The notes under the pieces are model-generated. The model made no database searches. It worked only from the letters and a program-made list of their open reading frames with translations, and was not told the origin of the DNA. A DNA stretch of 64,000 bases, taken from UBA4971 sp900019985. Lineage in GTDB: Bacteria > Bacillota > SHA-98 > UBA4971. Positions within the stretch are counted from its first letter, which is position 1. Every line of letters begins with the position of its first letter. A program made the translations under genes and the position numbers. The DNA lies in the NCBI GenBank assembly GCA_050949175.1, contig JBMNFG010000010.1, forward strand, positions 276,302 to 340,301, given 5' to 3'. Below are positions 63,935 through 64,000 of the stretch, piece by piece.

Positions 63935-64000
63935 TTATGCCTTTGCGGTTTTACGTTGCAATGGCCCTGGAACATCAAAGACTACTATGGATGACAGCTT
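63935..64000 (-). CDS. C-terminal end of an unidentified reading frame at the right edge
   Basis: Only one minus-strand frame is open from the edge to a TAA at 63937-63935, giving ...KLSSIVVFDVPGPLQRKTAKA. The beta-strand-like SSIVVFDV would suit a subunit gene upstream of the chaperone-like gene, but 21 codons are too few to identify it. There are 48 nt to the next start codon. Confidence 0.45.
   Translation of the reverse strand, partial: KLSSIVVFDVPGPLQRKTAKA

Overview
The window looks like a chromosomal segment of an anaerobic, endospore-forming member of the Bacillota (Clostridia-like lineage). The reasons are the order uvrC-uvrA-uvrB-MinJ-like-ctpA-envC-ftsX-ftsE and prfB-secA-hpf, the cdaA-cdaR-glmM cluster, a CotF-type coat protein, desulfoferrodoxin in place of catalase, several ferredoxin-type P-loop ATPases and a split transketolase. 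No rRNA, tRNA, CRISPR array, insertion sequence or prophage was recognised. Most genes lie on the minus strand. A species cannot be named from this sequence.

Layout. 1-9.5 kb: end of a molybdenum hydroxylase FAD subunit, lpdA, then a minus-strand run cdaA-cdaR-glmM-acpS-nnr-alr (c-di-AMP and cell-wall precursor supply) and an archaeal-type phosphoglycerate mutase. 9.6-16.7 kb: class A penicillin-binding protein, YhaM-type nuclease, Cof-type phosphatase, a YvlD-like membrane protein and a four-gene DUF2089/DUF4097 cluster behind a consensus promoter. 16.9-29.2 kb: uvrBAC, then division and cell-wall hydrolase control (MinJ-like, CtpA, EnvC-like, FtsEX). 29.3-43.3 kb: split transketolase, TagA/WecG transferase, CsaB, DUF5693 and DUF2993 proteins (envelope polymer theme), prfB with its programmed +1 frameshift fully preserved, secA, an unrecognised 375-residue protein, hpf and a secreted alpha/beta hydrolase. 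43.5-47.5 kb: zinc ribbon, ferredoxin-type aldo/keto reductase, and a plus-strand 3-hydroxyacyl-CoA dehydrogenase/acetate kinase pair.

47.7-54.4 kb is the first accessory-looking region. It has a six-gene minus-strand run (DUF5320, Mrp/NBP35, two NifX-like proteins, two MinD-like ATPases carrying ferredoxin domains), a DUF134 regulator, two sigmaA promoters that share a TGAGC-ATAT-GCTCA operator, and a roughly 700-bp non-coding array of iterated dyads whose right half repeats an operator-like TGAGC-N4-GCTCG element four times. A histidine-rich NicO-like transporter follows. 54.4-60 kb holds a gamma-glutamyltransferase with an N-terminal 24-bp duplication, a CotF-like coat protein with Q-rich repeats, a small alarmone-hydrolase-like HD protein, a tautomerase, and a PerR-peroxiredoxin-desulfoferrodoxin operon with a PerR-like box.

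60.3-64 kb is the most unexpected part. A 906-residue exported protein looks like an outer-membrane beta-barrel flanked by beta-sandwich domains (usher-like). It is preceded in the same operon by an exported Ig-fold protein that resembles a pilus chaperone, and by the tail of another reading frame at the window edge. If this is right, the organism is a diderm Bacillota with an undescribed chaperone-usher-like surface fibre or secretion system.
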